This document shows positions 24,601 to 35,169 of a stretch of 64,000 bases of DNA, piece after piece. Source of the stretch: Misgurnus anguillicaudatus. Taxonomy: Eukaryota; Chordata; Actinopteri; Cypriniformes; Cobitidae. The notes below the pieces were generated by a model, which saw only the letters and a list, made by a program, of their open reading frames with translations, made no database searches and was not told where the DNA came from. Every line of letters begins with the position of its first letter. The first letter of the stretch is position 1. The DNA lies in contig NC_073342.2 in the NCBI RefSeq assembly GCF_027580225.2, forward strand, positions 18,860,501 to 18,924,500. Direction: 5' to 3'. The translations under genes and the position numbers were made by a program.

Positions 24601-27600
24601 AAAGAAATTAAAACCGGTCGAACCACACCAATCTTTGCACTCCCACAAACGCTCCCAAATATATTTTGATGTTGTGCAAATTAAATTTAAGGAGCATATG
24701 TGACCAAAATGGTCACAATTTCAAGCCCTGTCCAAAGGCTGTGGGAATTGTGATAATGTGGTGTTGTGTATAAAATGATTTTTTGCATTTCAGGTGGGTG
24801 GAGTGGACCCTAAACAGCTGGCTGTTTACGAGGAGTTTGCACGAAACGTTCCAGGCTTCCTGCCTAGTAATGATCTTTCTCAGCCTACTGGATTCCTTGC
24901 TCAACCAATGAAGGTAGTAGACCTTGTTTTTGATTAATTTTGATGATTAAGAATTGGTAATTTTATGGAAAAAAACGTACACACTTTCCGTTTTTGTATT
25001 TCAGCAACAGGCATGGCCGGCCGATGATGTGGCTCACATCTACGACAAGTGCATTTCAGACCTGGAGCAGCACCTTCACGCAATCCCGCCAGCCCTGGCG
25101 ATGAACCCACAGACCCAGGCCATACGCAGCCTACTGGAGGCCGTAGTCATGGCCAGGAACTCTCGTGACGGGATCGCTGCCCTGGCCCTTTTACAGAAGG
25201 TCAGTAAGCATTCGAAAAGCTGTAAAAGTGGAACATTGCACCCAATCAGTGGTTATATTTAGCAAATCCCTCTCTGCATAGGCTGTGGAGGGTCTCCTGG
25301 ATGCCACAAGCGGTGCTGATACTGATCTGTTGCTAAGCTACAGAGAGTGCCACTTGATGGTGCTAAAAGCCTTACAGGACGGTCGCGCATACGGCCCACA
25401 ATGGTGCAACAAACAAATCACCAGGTCAGTATCACCAAAATTTTTGTTTACCACAAGCATCGACTGGTTTCTGAGGATCTAACGTGTTATTCTGCGGCAC
25501 TTGTAGGTGCCTGATTGAGTGCAGGGATGAATACAAATACAACGTCGAAGCTGTGGAGCTGCTCATTCGAAATCACCTTGTCAACATGCAGCAGTATGAT
25601 ATACATCTGGCTCAGTCCATGGAGAACGGGCTTAACTACATGGCCGTAGCGTTTGCGATGCAGCTGGTGAAACTCCTGCTGGTCGATGAGCGCAGCGGGA
25701 GCCACATCACCGAAGCCGATCTCTTCCAGACTATTGAGACGCTCATGAGGACCAGCGCCCACTCCAGAGCCAATGCACCTGAAGGGTAAGACAACTCTAC
25801 TCTATGCTCATGGAACATGCAAAATGTATACCTCACTTTGGATACAAGCATCATGCAAATACTTTGGTTACTGAAGGTTAACTTGATGTTTTGCATGTAG
25901 TTTGCCCCAGCTGATGGATGTTGTCCGTTCCAACTATGAGGCCATGATCGATCGTCACCACGGTGGGCCCAACTTCATGATGCACTCTGGGATTTCCCAA
26001 GCTTCGGAGTATGACGACCCACCGGGCCTCAGAGAAAAGGCAGAGTATTTGCTAAGAGAATGGGTCAACCTGTACCACTCGGCAGCTGCTGGGAGGGACA
26101 GCACGAAGGCCTTTTCTGCATTCGTTGGCCAGGTTAGCTTATTTAAGTTTATTTGGTTTGTGCCCAATAAAGCGTGCCACACAAGCCCTGAAAAGTGAAG
26201 CCAAAACGTCTCGATTTCCCCCAGTGACTGGTCCCAGTATAGGTCATAAACCCCGCCTCCCCATGTTATTTAATGGGACCAACTAAACAATTCAATTACA
26301 CTTCAATTATATTTTTTCCAAAGCTGGTTTCTGTCATTTATTGTAGTTTTTATCACGCTGATGTAAATTCAAGTGTTTGTTTTTAAAATAAGTTTGTTTT
26401 TAGTATTAAAACGGTGGTGTCACATAATGATTGACAGCTGGGATATGCACATTCTGCGAATGTGGGGTCTTGCTTTAGCGGCTTTACTTCCTGCTTGCTA
26501 CTGCGCAGGACTGGTCCCGAAATCGCTACTGCGCAGACTTAAGACCCAAGATGTCAGCACCGTATCTAGGGCCCAATAAAATCCGTTTTATTTTTTCCCA
26601 AATTCCGTTTTATTTTTCCCCAAATTCCGTTTTAATTTCAGCAAATTCCGTTTTATCCGTTTTAATTTTTGGAAATTATATTTTTTACCCTTTACTTTTA
26701 TTTTAGTCATAAAAAGAGAGTGCCTTTAATGTTAATGATTAAAATGTAAATGATTTGGGGGAAAAACTGGATAACAGAATTACTTAATGACTATAAAAGA
26801 TGCATTTACACACGCACATACACACGCACACGCGCACACAACTCAATTCAATGCATTGTTTTTTAGTGTTGTTGCAGGAGGCTACAACAAGGTGTCAAAG
26901 CAGTGGTGCCTTAAACACGTCAATCCAGCGGATCGCGATCCATATTTTATACACAATCGCTTGAAATGCATATAACTTTACAAACATACACAGGATAGTG
27001 GTCTGACTTAGGACAGCATGAGCACGCAGCTCATTGCACGTGCGAGCGAAAGAGAGACAGAGAGCGGCGCCATGATGCAGATGATTATATTTTAAATGCG
27101 AGGGATAGTTAGTTTGCCTCAGCTCGCTTGAAATGCATAAAACTGAACAAATACATGAGGATTTGTGTTCGGACTTCGGACAGATGCGTGAGCGCGGGCA
27201 AGTGAGAGGTACAGTGATGATCACAGACATGGATGAGAGAGTGCATGTATCTTTGCGCTCACCGTGAACAGAGTGTTGACTAACCTTCCAAAATAACAGT
27301 TCTCCGGTCACATAAAAGTCATGTGAGACCTGCTCGGAACTAAGTGCTTAGCGTCAAATTTCTTAATTTTTTCGCTGACGAAAGCAGAGTCGTGGAGAGC
27401 CGCTTCACCATGGTTTCAGTGTTTTGGAGGGGTCTGAAACGACGGGAGGGGGCGTGTCGCCCAGATTTACTTCCCCCGGTCTGCATTTCCCCAAGACATA
27501 CGTTCGTCTCCCACACAAAAACATAATTTTATTCAAAATATGTAAAATTCCGCAAAATTCCGCGTTAATACTAGATTCCGTGTTAATAAGTCAATTACGC

Positions 27601-30023
27601 GATTCCGTCCGCGATTCCGTGATCGCGGAAATTATAGGGCCCTACATATCGGGACACTGACGGCTTCACTTTTCACCAATTAAAGAGAGAACGGGCGTCG
27701 TCCATTTTTTTTACAGTCTATGTGTCCAATTGACTGCAATTCCTTCATCCTGTCATTCATTTACATGCCCTGTTTTCACAGATGCATCAGCAGGGCATCC
27801 TAAAGACCGACGACCTCATCACTCGCTTTTTCCGGCTCTGCACCGAGATGTGCGTTGAGATCAGTTACCGGGCTCAAGCCGAACAGCAGCACCCCACCAC
27901 CAGCCCCGCCATCATCAGGGCCAAGTGTTACCACAACCTGGACGCCTTCGTTCGGCTCATCGCACTACTGGTGAAACACTCCGGAGAGGCCACCAACACG
28001 GTCACCAAAATCAACCTGCTCAACAAGGTCAGACCTTTGAAAAGTAGTTCTTACATCACTTTTCTGTGGAGGACTTTAACAAGCATATATGTTGTTATTG
28101 GGTAGGTTCTGGGCATTGTGGTTGGCGTGCTGATTCAGGATCATGACGTGAGGCAGACGGAGTTCCAGCAGCTTCCTTACCACCGAATCTTCATCATGCT
28201 TCTGTTGGAGCTCAATGCACCAGAGCATGTGCTGGAAACCATCAACTTCCAAACCCTCACTGCCTTCTGGTGAGCACGCAGATTTAGTCTTTAATTACTA
28301 TTGCACAGCTATAACCGTGTACTAAATAGTGTTTTTTTACAGTAACACCTTCCACATCCTGAGGCCAACTAAAGCACCTGGGTTTGTATATGCCTGGTTG
28401 GAGCTGATTTCTCATCGCATCTTCATTGCCAGGATGCTAGCACACACCCCACAACAAAAGGTGTGTTTGTTGTATTATATATATTTATATGCAAGCATAA
28501 AGTGTAACTTCACATGCCATAAACCAACCACTGACCACTTGTGCTCTTTTTTTTTTATGTTAGGGTTGGCCCATGTATGCACAGCTGCTGATTGATTTGT
28601 TCAAGTATCTTGCACCCTTCCTAAGGAATGTTGAACTCAACAAACCTATGCAAATTCTCTATAAGGTATTGGCGCATTGATTTTCCATCAAGCATGTAAT
28701 GTTTTGCCATTTTTTCCAGCTAATGTTTTCGTTCTCGTCTTCAAGGGAACGCTACGCGTGCTGCTCGTCTTGCTTCATGACTTCCCAGAATTCCTGTGTG
28801 ACTATCACTATGGCTTCTGTGACGTCATCCCACCCAACTGCATCCAGCTGAGAAACCTGATCCTGAGTGCCTTTCCCCGCAATATGAGGCTTCCAGACCC
28901 CTTCACCCCGAATCTGAAGGTATAATCAAACATTTTGGATGTTTGAACAGGACTGACTTGATATCATACCTGCAGTTTTACTGTAGATTGATCTTTGTGT
29001 TTTCACTAGGTGGATATGTTAAGCGAGATCAACATCGCTCCCCGCATACTCACCAACTTCACCGGTGTGATGCCATCCCAGTTCAAAAAGGATCTTGACT
29101 CTTACCTAAAGACCCGATCACCTGTCACTTTCCTTTCTGAGCTGCGCAGCAACCTGCAGGTTGGGGGCGCCACTCATATTGCACTAATACTAATATTGCT
29201 AATTGGTTACCGTTTTGGCAATATAAAATTGCTAATTATGTTCTATCTCAGGTGTCCAACGAACCAGGCAACCGCTACAACATCCAGCTGATCAATGCGT
29301 TGGTGTTGTATGTGGGCACCCAGGCCATCGCCCACATCCACAACAAGGGCAGCACTCCCTCCATGAGCACCATTACTCACTCGGCACACATGGACATCTT
29401 CCAGAACCTCGCAGTCGACCTGGATACAGAGGGTAAAACCACTTTACATTTAGCCTTTGAGCACATTTTGGCAAAACAAGAGCCTTATTGGTTGTAACCT
29501 TGTTTTTTCCAGGCCGCTATCTGTTCTTAAATGCGATAGCCAATCAGCTGCGTTACCCGAACAGCCACACACACTACTTCAGCTGTACCATGCTGTATCT
29601 GTTTGCGGAGGCCAATGCTGAAGCCATTCAAGAGCAGATCACCAGGTACGACCGACCACTTCCGACTTTTGCCCTTACTTCATGTCTGTACAATGAAAGT
29701 GTCTAATGCAATTCAATATTACGCAGGGTCCTTCTGGAGAGGCTGATCGTGAACCGGCCGCACCCGTGGGGTCTGCTCATCACCTTTATTGAGCTGATCA
29801 AAAATCCTGCCTTTAAGTTCTGGAGCCACGATTTTGTGCACTGTGCCCCTGAAATCGAGAAGTAGGAGTCCTCATCATCGTTTCGCACGTTTACGCCGAT
29901 ACATCTGCAAGTTTAGTAATGCCAATCTTACTTTAACTCCTCAGATTGTTCCAGTCGGTGGCTCAGTGCTGCATGGGACAGAAACAAGCCCAGCAGGTGA
30001 TGGAGGGAACAGGTGCTAGTTAG
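9663..30023 (+). CDS. cnot1: CCR4-NOT transcription complex subunit 1 (scaffold)
   Basis: Complete coding span of CNOT1, the roughly 2,370-residue scaffold that holds the CCR4-NOT deadenylase together for mRNA decay and translational repression. It starts [20 protein letters not shown] in exon 2 (9462-9764) and ends [10 protein letters not shown], then TAG at 30021-30023. Forty-seven coding exons can be traced by near-identity to vertebrate CNOT1 plus GT-AG borders. Domain order: N-terminal HEAT region, tristetraprolin-binding HEAT domain, MIF4G domain (CNOT7/8), CNOT9-binding domain and NOT1 superfamily domain (CNOT2/3). Most junctions are normal. Exceptions: the acceptor before exon 3 reads CAT instead of CAG, and the junctions of exons 28-30 (20456-21075) are abnormal, which would break the frame if taken literally. 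The gene is essential in other vertebrates, so assembly error or unusual splicing must be weighed against decay. Confidence 0.93.
10367..12335. mobile_element. hAT-like non-autonomous element (TAGGGCTGCAAC ends)
   Basis: Begins TAGGGCTGCAACAATGTATC and ends with the inverse ATTGTTAGTTGCAGCCCTA. These ends are typical of fish hAT-type elements. The flanks no longer show a clean 8-bp duplication, so it is old. It lies in cnot1 intron 4 and carries a nested element at 10851-11376. The 102-codon frame at 10445 inside it has no recognisable similarity. Confidence 0.65.
10851..11376. mobile_element. Mariner-like MITE nested in the hAT-like element
   Basis: Ends TACCGTATTTTTTGGACTAT and GTATAAGCCGC-type inverse ...CTTATACTCCGGAAAATACCGTA. 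The palindromic ends with TA-type flanks suggest Tc1/mariner mobilisation. Insertion inside 10367-12335 shows it is younger than its host element. Confidence 0.65.
15850..16609. mobile_element. PIF/Harbinger-like MITE
   Basis: Ends TGCCGCGTTTCCAT and ATGGAAAAGTGGCA are imperfect inverted repeats, flanked by TTA at 15847-15849 and 16610-16612. A 3-bp TTA duplication is characteristic of Harbinger elements. Subterminal blocks (ACGGTTTGGTTTGGGTCAG and CTGACCCAAACCAAACCGT-like) are also inverted. Located in cnot1 intron 18. Confidence 0.75.
17733..18135. mobile_element. Fragment of a TTAA-type element (AGGGCACCTACTATG end)
   Basis: Starts TTTAAAGGGCACCTACTATGCC, an end shared with 42290-42488 and, inverted, with 31425-31748 and 57478-57809. 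The opposite end is not clear; the right border is approximate. Lies in cnot1 intron 21. Confidence 0.45.
19731..20428. mobile_element. hAT-like element with GGTTCCCAC ends, carrying a nested insert
   Basis: Left end AGGTTCCCACGGGTCCTTAA and right end TAAGGTGTGGGAACCCTGAA are inverted; GTCCTTGAAATTT-like blocks repeat near the right end. It carries another element at 20029-20304. It lies directly upstream of the abnormal cnot1 exon 28, so its insertion could be linked to the damage there. Confidence 0.55.
20029..20304. mobile_element. Small inverted-repeat element (GGTTACGTATATAAC ends)
   Basis: Left GGTTACGTATATAACTGTTG with GAGAAGGGAACAAGACGC; right GAGTTCCCTCAAAAGGGAAC and AATGTAACC. Arms are imperfectly inverted. 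Nested in 19731-20428. Confidence 0.5.
22313..23459. mobile_element. Non-autonomous hAT transposon with perfect 8-bp duplication
   Basis: Ends TAGGGGTGTAACGGTA and TACCGTTACACCCCTA are inverted repeats. The 8-bp sequence GGTAGCAC flanks the element exactly at 22305-22312 and 23460-23467, the hAT signature. No transposase domain is visible in the 1,147 bp. Located in cnot1 intron 33. Confidence 0.9.
23503..23655 (+). repeat. tRNA-derived SINE
   Basis: An A-box-like TGGTGTAGTGG (about 23512) is followed by a B-box GAGTTCGATTCC (about 23567), then a CT-rich body and a tail. This is the internal RNA polymerase III promoter of a tRNA-derived SINE. The 3' border is approximate. Confidence 0.6.
24105..24313. 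mobile_element. TTAA-type MITE (AGGCGGAGTCCATGATGTTT family, copy 1)
   Basis: Ends AGGCGGAGTCCA and TGGACTCCGCCT are perfect inverted repeats, flanked by TTAA at 24101-24104 and 24314-24317. Nearly identical to 41430-41645 apart from a short internal deletion. In cnot1 intron 33. Confidence 0.85.
24794..30023 (+). other. cnot1: cnot1 exon map, exons 34-48 (NOT1 superfamily domain)
   Basis: Exons read: 24794-24913, 25005-25199, 25282-25424, 25507-25785, 25901-26132, 27782-28027, 28106-28269, 28343-28460, 28564-28665, 28746-28919, 29010-29159, 29252-29432, 29513-29645, 29727-29861, 29945-30023. All borders are GT-AG and phases agree. The last seven or so exons encode the C-terminal NOT1 domain that docks CNOT2/CNOT3 (for example [18 protein letters not shown]). 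Confidence 0.88.
26567..27644. mobile_element. Inverted-repeat DNA element with TAGGGCCC ends
   Basis: Starts TAGGGCCCAATAAAATCCG and ends GGAAATTATAGGGCCCTA. Subterminal AATTCCGTTTTA motifs repeat on the left, and CGCGATTCCGT motifs on the right. The flanks do not give a clean duplication. The 138-codon minus frame within it has no recognisable domain. In cnot1 intron 38. Confidence 0.5.
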
Positions 30024-30760
30024 GCTGCAGGAACCGCTCCTGTACCCAGAGTGAGAGCTTCATTCGACCCAACAACCCTGCACATCTGATCGACACACAG
30101 CTGGCACTGAATTACTGTCTGCCTTTTTGGGCGACATCTGACCTGAGGAGTTTTTTTCCCCCAAACATGTTAAAATTTCTATGTAAATATTAAGAAGGAC
30201 ATTCAGGAGCAGATTTTGCGTAATTTTGAGACACATGCTTGAGCACATTTTACTTCTGGCTGTTATGCTCCCCCTAACTCTCCATTTTTCTTTTGCCTTC
30301 AAGACGAATTGACTTTTGTTTGGAAGCTTGATAAGTGGCTTGAGGAAGCTGTCTTGTTTTATTATTTTTATTTTTCCTGATGTTTGGTTTTTAAGGGGAG
30401 AGGGCTATCAGTGCGATGAGCTGATAGGATCAGATAAATGTCTTGGACTGCAGGGGGGTCACTAGTTTGCACCTGTGCACCTGTGAGAATACAAATATTG
30501 GGTTGGAGGTTCTCTCTGGCACTTGTACAATTGTGGAAATATTCAGTAAATTGGATCTTCAGAGTTTGTACAAAGATTCAACTTGCGGAACAAAAAAGGA
30601 CCAATACAGCTCATTTTGTAAGGATTTCGAATGTTTTGTAAATGTATTGGTCCGCGTGTTGTATTTTGTAGTACTTTGTAGTTGCCTTTAGTTCCTGCTA
30701 CTTATTTCCTGTATGTATGCATTCTGTAGTTACCGCATTAAACACTTGAACTGCTCCTTG
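30024..30760 (+). other. cnot1: cnot1 3' UTR
   Basis: Non-coding sequence after the stop codon. An ATTAAA hexamer at 30737-30742 with a following GT-rich stretch is the likely polyadenylation site. Confidence 0.5.
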
Positions 30761-31424
30761 CCTAGTTCTCATTTCATGTATTGATGTGTTGAAATGTTAC
30801 ATTTGTTTAAAGAGCAACCATCCTCAGATTCACCATTTTACATTTCCTTTCGTGTGTATGCGTTACTCATTGCGCGGTTTGGCGAGTTTTAATTTGTGGC
30901 GTATAGCAGTAAATAATACAGTGATATGATCATGCATACGCTTTTTCTGTCTTTTCTGCTGAAGACCATACCCATTATATCAAGACACACATTAAGTGTG
31001 TTCAATCGTATGCAGCGCTTGCACAGAGCGATTGTCATATGACATCAAATGTACAGTGAGATAAGACGGCTTGTTATGCTTTTGAATTGCTCTTGCGGTA
31101 CAGTAATGTCACTCGCCAATCGTGTGGATCTGGGGGCACTGCATACACACATAAAAATTAAAATCTTGTTTTTATCAATAATCATCTCGTCTCAGTTACA
31201 AATTTGACTGGTAAATGATAACGAATGATTTGCCCTTGTATTTAATTATTAAACTGATTGACAGCTTAATAAGCAAACATGTTATTTATGACTGGTCTGG
31301 ATGTAACTTTTGATACAGTAAGGGGCGGGTGGCTCTCCTATTGACTCTGACCTATCAGTGTGGCTCTCATAAAAAAATAGTGAAGACCGCTGCCCTAAAG
31401 TAAGCGATTATGCGAGTTTGACAC
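30761..31424. other. Intergenic stretch, no gene seen
   Basis: Non-coding sequence downstream of cnot1. No element with two identifiable ends and no conserved frame. Confidence 0.45.
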
Positions 31425-31748
31425 GGACGACATTAGCATAATTCCTCCCATAGCCGGTAAGTTAACTCCTGTCAGCATTGCATTGTGAGCGAATCTTTCA
31501 AACATGGTATAGAGCGTCACGTTTCCGGCACAACGTACAGATAGCTGGCCAATCAGGGACACAGAGCTTTTCAGATCAATGAGCTTTGTACAAAAGAGCA
31601 TGAGTAAAGCAGAATATCTGGATATATCAAAATGTACGGTATGTGGAAAATAATGTTTGTTTAACCATGAACTACAGGAAATCATTGTATTATACCAAAT
31701 ACACAAAATAACGTTTTTTAGCAATGAAATAGTTAGGTGCTCTTTAAT
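31425..31748. repeat. Dispersed repeat shared with 57478-57809
   Basis: Blocks such as CGAATCTTTCAAACATGGTA, TGGCCAATCAGGGACACAGA, AAAATGTACGGTATGTG and ACCAAATACACAAAATAAC occur in the same order at 57478-57809. The right end, TAGGTGCTCTTTAA, resembles the TTAA-type AGGGCACC terminus. The 140-codon minus frame at 31395-31817 lies in this repeat and is not a gene. Confidence 0.7.
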
Positions 31749-32104
31749 GTGACCCTGGACCACAAAACCAATGGGTTTTATATCCAAACGTGAAGTGAAT
31801 CTTTGAAAAATTCGCAAATAAAGAAAAACAAAGAAATTCGAGGTGCGTTTCCATCAAGTTGTTTGAGCGAATGACGGCGGTATAGGGTAACCTATAGTAA
31901 CCAACAGTAAACAAAACAATGTACGCGTGGAAAATGGAGAGATGACTGCATGTAGTCACGATGGGGCAAGCCACCAATGTATTTGCCGTGCAGCTTGCAA
32001 TTGCCAAAATGAACGCTGTGCATAGAAGAACGAATGCAGACTTTTTATGAAGGCACTAGCAGCAAGGACATTGCGACGACGTCGAGCCCCATATATGGTA
32101 AAGA

Positions 32105-32782
32105 CTAGTGATGGCGAAGTGAAGCTTTCTTGAAGCAGTGAAGCTTTCAACCCAATTGTATCGGAAAAAGGTTCATTACTCGAAGCTTTTCAAATCAGAG
32201 CTCAATGAGGACCTCTGCTGGTGAAAGTGCTGTTTCACAACATGTTCCACAACCAAACAACGTATTAATTTAATTATAAAAGCAAAACTTAATGGATTTA
32301 CAAATTAAGGATAGATTCATAAATAAATGTAACACTATATTAAATACATGACCAAAGCATGTTCCATTTCATGCTTATGGTACTTCAAACAAAAATAACA
32401 AATTAAGGATAGACCTTGTCTCAAAAGTATAAAGTGTGAACCAATTTAAAAATATATCATGGTATTAGGTGGTGCAGAAAAGGCTTTTTACTACTAATAT
32501 ATTATATATATACATATCATAAACTCACTATACAGTAATCGATTCCGTGTAATGCAATACTCCAATACAACCCATGAGGGCGCGCCGCGCATCACACAAT
32601 TCTAAACCTTTGAATCAGATAATGAAGCAGTCACGTGGGTGTGTGTGAAACGAAGCTTCGGACGTCATTGGTCACGTGATTTTGCCAGAACGAATCAAGC
32701 TTCGATACAAAGCTTCAATGAAAATCGGTTCGTTTTTTTGACACACGCTTCGGAGCTTCGGTGTCACTGGTAACATCACTAG
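32105..32782. mobile_element. Inverted-repeat DNA element with CTAGTGATG ends
   Basis: Ends CTAGTGATGG and ACATCACTAG, flanked by TAAAGA at 32099-32104 and 32783-32788. GAAGCTTT/GAAGCTTC motifs recur throughout the termini in both orientations, giving internal palindromes. Probably hAT-type; the duplication could be longer than 6 bp with decay. Confidence 0.65.
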
Positions 32783-33379
32783 TAAAGACAACTCCAGCGG
32801 AAACGGTCAGTCCGAGTAGGGGGAGGCTGCAGACCTGGAGCAAGGTAGATTTACGTACGTTCACTGACCATGGTGTTCCTGATACGTCCAGTAGGGTGTA
32901 CAGTGAGTTCGCATTTTGGATCAACATGATACAAGATAAACAGTGTAATAAACAAACTGCTTTCGTGGAACGTATGTAGCTTCCGGTACACTCCGCAAAG
33001 AATCAATAACATCAAAGTCTTTTTTAGAGTGGTTTATTTCTGATTGCTGAACAAGCAAAGTTAGTAATTACCTTAGTTCAAATTATGGCTGAATCGTAAC
33101 AAAAACTACACTGAGCTAACGTTACAGTGTTAAAAGGTGTAACTACTATATAATGTATACAATGTTAACTACAGATTGGCTGCCAAACCTCCCTTCAGTG
33201 ATCCGTGATTGCCGTCTTCCCTCGTCTTTAGGAAACCAAACTGATGAGGTATTTGTTCCAGAGTTCAGTTAAGCCACTAGTCAGACCATTAAACAAACAG
33301 ACGCGTGACCGTGACAACGCACGTGCGTCCAATGAAACCGTCACACGACACAGACGCGTTTCGTGGAATTCCCCATGTA

Positions 33380-33417
33380 TGACGTCATATAGAACGTTCG
33401 CTCACTGGCTATATAAA
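33380..33417 (+). promoter_or_regulatory. Orphan CRE plus TATA promoter-like motif
   Basis: A perfect CRE-type octamer TGACGTCA at 33380-33387 is followed 22 bases later by TATATAAA at 33410-33417. About 35 bases further on, the sequence GTGGTAAGTATC looks like a splice donor. The surroundings are CpG-rich (CACACGACACAGACGCG). No coding exon follows that I can recognise. It could be the promoter of a non-coding transcript or of a mobile element. Confidence 0.35.
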
Positions 33418-33910
33418 GCCAGATAGAATTGGATTCTATCATTATGTGGTAAGTATCAGAACGGTAAAGATGCAGAAAACAGGCGTTGCGAGACACTCGT
33501 GTATGTTATGTGCTTTTTCATTATTTACTTTATGATTATTTATTGACTTTTTGTTAGACACAAATAATATAAATAGTTTTTAACGTAATTTAACTCAACC
33601 ATTTTTTTTGCTGTGCAGTGGGCTTGGACAAAAAGCGCCAATGGCAGCATGTGTAACGGATTCGAGCGCGTTTGTAAAAGCTTTCTGTGTAAAACGTACT
33701 TATCTTAAAGTTTTTGTGAAAACATAAAAGGGGCGCTGCTAGTCGGAATCCAGACATATTATTCAGACAGTAATTATTTAGATGTTATGAAATGTTAAGT
33801 GAAGTATTATTTAAAAAATCATGTTTTCATGGATCCGACTCGAGTCGGTTGGAGAGGTCCATGTTCGAATTGTGTCAACTCTTGAGGTTTTCCACCTCAT
33901 CCCATCCCAA

Positions 33911-34535
33911 CAGTGGCGGTTCTAGACCATTTCAACTGGGGGGGGGGGGGCAATCTGGGGCCAGTCGTACTGTTAGAGGGACCAGTTACATTTAGAATTA
34001 TTCTTGTCATATAATTTTCTGCACTGTACTAAAGGCATTAACAGGCAAAATACCATGTTTATAATCATTCAATGTATTTGCATTTCAACTTTATTTTTTA
34101 CATTTGCATTACATCATTCAGTATTAGTCACAGTAAATGTAATTGCATTTTCATTATATTTTTACATTTTCATTACATATTTAGTATCAGTCACAGTCAC
34201 TATTTACATTTTAATTGTATTTTCACATTTGCATGACATATTCCGTATCAGTCACATTAACTATTTACATTTTAATTACATTTTTACTTTTGCATTGCAT
34301 ATTCAGTCTCAGTCACTATTTACATTTTAATTATATTTTTACATTTGCATTATTCCGTATTAGTCACATTAACTGGATTCTACGATTTTTGTGGGGGGTT
34401 TTGCAAAAAGATCATCAAAAAACGATCGCAAATTAAAAAAATAAAATAATTTCACACCCCACATTTAGAGGGGTCACAAAGGGGGTTCAAGCTTGTTGTC
34501 ACAGGGGCACTGGCCCCTCCCTAGAACCGCCACTG
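33911..34535. mobile_element. hAT-like non-autonomous element containing a minisatellite
   Basis: Ends CAGTGGCGGTTCTAGA and CTAGAACCGCCACTG are inverted. Flanks CATCCCAA (33903-33910) and CGACCCAA (34536-34543) match at six of eight positions, as expected for an ageing 8-bp duplication. A run of twelve or so G lies near 33941. Confidence 0.75.
34075..34375. repeat. AT-rich minisatellite, unit about 60 bp
   Basis: About five imperfect units, each with a CAGTATCAGTCACA-like core followed by CTATTTACATTTTAATT and ATTTTTACATTTGCATT. Cores occur near 34117, 34182, 34242, 34304 and 34357. It creates the spurious 108-codon plus frame at 34004-34330. Confidence 0.75.
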
Positions 34536-35169
34536 CGACCCAAATACGTAAGTTCTATTCAAATATGCTTATGTTGCCATTACTGTGAATATTTTATAAA
34601 TCATGGCCATAGCCAGCTAAGGTCACTGAGGTCCGGACCTCGTTAAATTTATCATTTCAAAAATAAAATGTAAGTTTCTGTTGATTTATACACAGCCTAC
34701 AGTAGACAATTGCAAATGAATTTAGTTTTTTTGTGAATTGAACAATTAATAACACACATATTCGAATTTTCTGTAATGGTTTTATTGTTTTTTTTTTTTA
34801 GCAGGGGACTCATCAGGTATTTGTTTTGAAAAGCAAACCAAGGAAAATAAAATGTGACCACGCTTGAGAAAACCCAGCTAGTTATTTTTTGTGATTTACT
34901 GTTTTCTACATAAAATCATCCTATACAATGTAAAGAACATTGTGTGAAAATATAACCTTGATATCTTTAATATTGACTGATTGAGTCAAAGATTGAGCGA
35001 AATTAAACTTTTGATGCTCCTAATAGACTGGATTTTACAGACAGGGGCACAATTCAGAAAAAAGAAAGTAAATAATCAAAGTTTACAAATTTCCACCATA
35101 TACATTTTGTTTTCTTCACAATAATAGAGCATTTCCCAGTATGCACATGAATTATTTTAATATATTTAG
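34536..35169. other. Intergenic/3' flank of setd6
   Basis: AT-rich non-coding sequence. The setd6 3' UTR must lie at its right edge on the minus strand. No other feature was recognised. Confidence 0.4.

Noticed and set aside
26895..27311. 138-codon minus-strand open frame
   Set aside because: Lies inside the TAGGGCCC inverted-repeat element, has no recognisable domain and low-quality composition.
31395..31817. 140-codon minus-strand open frame
   Set aside because: Coincides with a dispersed repeat that recurs at 57478-57809, where the frame is not kept.
34004..34330. 108-codon plus-strand open frame with repeats, and the thought of a CRISPR-like array
   Set aside because: Created by an AT-rich minisatellite with imperfect, adjacent units and no spacers; the host is a vertebrate.
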